A DNA stretch of 6,360 bases from NCBI GenBank assembly GCA_023389535.1, contig JAEWEH010000423.1:1-6360 (forward strand), read 5' to 3'. The DNA is from Pseudomonadota bacterium (GTDB taxonomy: Bacteria > Pseudomonadota > Gammaproteobacteria > Burkholderiales > Burkholderiaceae_B). The notes beneath the pieces were generated by a model. The model was not told the origin of the DNA, searched no databases, and saw only the letters and a program-made list of their open reading frames with translations. Made by a program: the position numbers and the translations under genes. Within the stretch, counting starts at the first letter, position 1. Every line of letters begins with the position of its first letter. Positions 5,577 to 6,360 of this stretch are shown here, piece by piece.

Positions 5577-6360
5577 TCAGCTTTGCAATTGGCGCGAAAA
5601 GTCGCAGGTTTCTTTGGCGATTTCCACCACTTCTTCGATGAAAGCCGTGGGACGGTCGGAGCGGTACATGGCAACATAAGGAACTGGCGGCAGCTTGGGT
5701 TTTACCGGGACGATCTCAAGTTTGCCGGCGTCGACCAGCGGCTGGAAGCAGGCTTGAGGGAAATAGCTGATGCCCAGGCCCGCCACGGTCAGGCCCAGCA
5801 TGGCATTCAGGCTGTCGCTGGAAATCAGCCGTGAAACATTGACGCCTTGCGACTTGAGCCATTTGCTGAAGTACAGCCCCGACCCCGAGCGGGCGCCTTG
5901 CGCAAGTATCGGGTACTGCACCAGTTGATCGAGGGTCACGGGGCCTTTTTTCTTCTTCAGCACCTGCGGCTTGGCCATCCACACGTTCTCGACATCCGCC
6001 AAGTGGACGGAGACAAGATCCGGATCGCGAAACGCCTCCGGAATGATGATGAGTTCGATACTGCCCTCGCTCAGGCGTTCGTACAAAGACCGGCTCATGT
6101 CCACTTCCGGCTCTATCATGATCTTGGGATAGCGCGCCTGCAGGGCGGCCACCAGGCGCGGCAGCCAAGTCCAGGCGGTAAGTTCCGTCACCCCCAGCTG
6201 CAGCTTGCGCACCGGTTTGGCGCTATGTGTTTTCAGCTTCAGGATCTGATCGCCAAGATTGAGCATCTGCTGAGCGAGCAGCAGGAGTTCCTCGCCTTTT
6301 TCCGTCAGCCGCGCGCCGCGCATGCTGCGGTCGAAGACTTCGATGCCGGTGAAGCTTTCC
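5577..6360 (-). CDS. LysR-family transcriptional regulator (N-terminus cut by window edge)
   Basis: DNA-binding regulator; 260 residues are visible. The frame stays open to base 6360, and the residues before the first visible Met (6323) read SFTGIEVFDRS, followed by MRGARLTEKGEELLLLA. This is the end of the LysR winged helix-turn-helix (usual form: LFDRSxRGxxLTxxGExLL), so the Met is internal and about 40-45 N-terminal residues lie outside. The linker helix follows, then the effector domain beginning at KLQLGVTELTAWTWLPRLV, with ISSDSLNAMLGLTVAGLGISYFP typical of its second half (split here: ISSDSLNAML, then GLTVAGLGISYFP). A run of four lysines (VLKKKKG) lies in the middle. It is co-directional with and 83 bases upstream of pxpBCA, so it probably controls that operon. 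The inducer is unknown. Family assignment is firm; the target is inferred. Confidence 0.92.
   Translation of the reverse strand, partial: ESFTGIEVFDRSMRGARLTEKGEELLLLAQQMLNLGDQILKLKTHSAKPVRKLQLGVTELTAWTWLPRLVAALQARYPKIMIEPEVDMSRSLYERLSEGSIELIIIPEAFRDPDLVSVHLADVENVWMAKPQVLKKKKGPVTLDQLVQYPILAQGARSGSGLYFSKWLKSQGVNVSRLISSDSLNAMLGLTVAGLGISYFPQACFQPLVDAGKLEIVPVKPKLPPVPYVAMYRSDRPTAFIEEVVEIAKETCDFSRQLQS

Noticed and set aside
5946..5958. T-rich run (lysine codons of the LysR-type gene) as a frameshift or slippage site
   Set aside because: The frame continues normally on both sides and the six-base homopolymer is short; nothing suggests programmed slippage.

Overview
The window looks like a piece of a betaproteobacterial chromosome, most likely from the Alcaligenaceae (Bordetella/Achromobacter/Pusillimonas-like). 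This is inferred from the moderately high G+C by eye, the tight gene packing and a Bug-type periplasmic binding protein, a family greatly expanded in that group. No rRNA, tRNA, CRISPR array, insertion sequence or phage gene was seen. All five genes look intact, except that the two outermost run off the window edges.

Left part, plus strand (1-2972): the 3' portion of a large calcineurin-like metallophosphoesterase carries an extra C-terminal region of about 320-400 residues that may be a beta/alpha barrel. It is followed 17 bases later by a Bug/TctC-type solute-binding protein with a clear signal peptide. The spacing suggests one operon.

Right part, minus strand (6360 down to 3019): a LysR-type regulator missing its N-terminus at the window edge is followed co-directionally, after 83 bases, by pxpB-pxpC-pxpA. 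These encode the subunits of an ATP-dependent 5-oxoprolinase of the KipI/KipA/LamB-YcsF families. pxpB and pxpC overlap by four bases, and the pxpA ribosome-binding site touches the pxpC stop codon, so the three are translationally packed. The order B-C-A matches that in E. coli. The two gene groups converge, with only 46 bases between the bug and pxpA stop codons.

Functional reading: pxpBCA would hydrolyse 5-oxo-L-proline (pyroglutamate) to glutamate, or act on a related cyclic amide, under a LysR regulator. The neighbouring binding protein could supply a small carboxylate substrate, but this link is only positional. The most notable point is that PxpA departs from the family at several normally invariant motifs, including loss of the Lys-Pro of the KPHG motif, while PxpB and PxpC look more ordinary. 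This could mean a changed substrate. No wholly new system is evident; the leads are the divergent PxpA, the two-domain phosphoesterase and a small palindromic CATG element upstream of pxpB.
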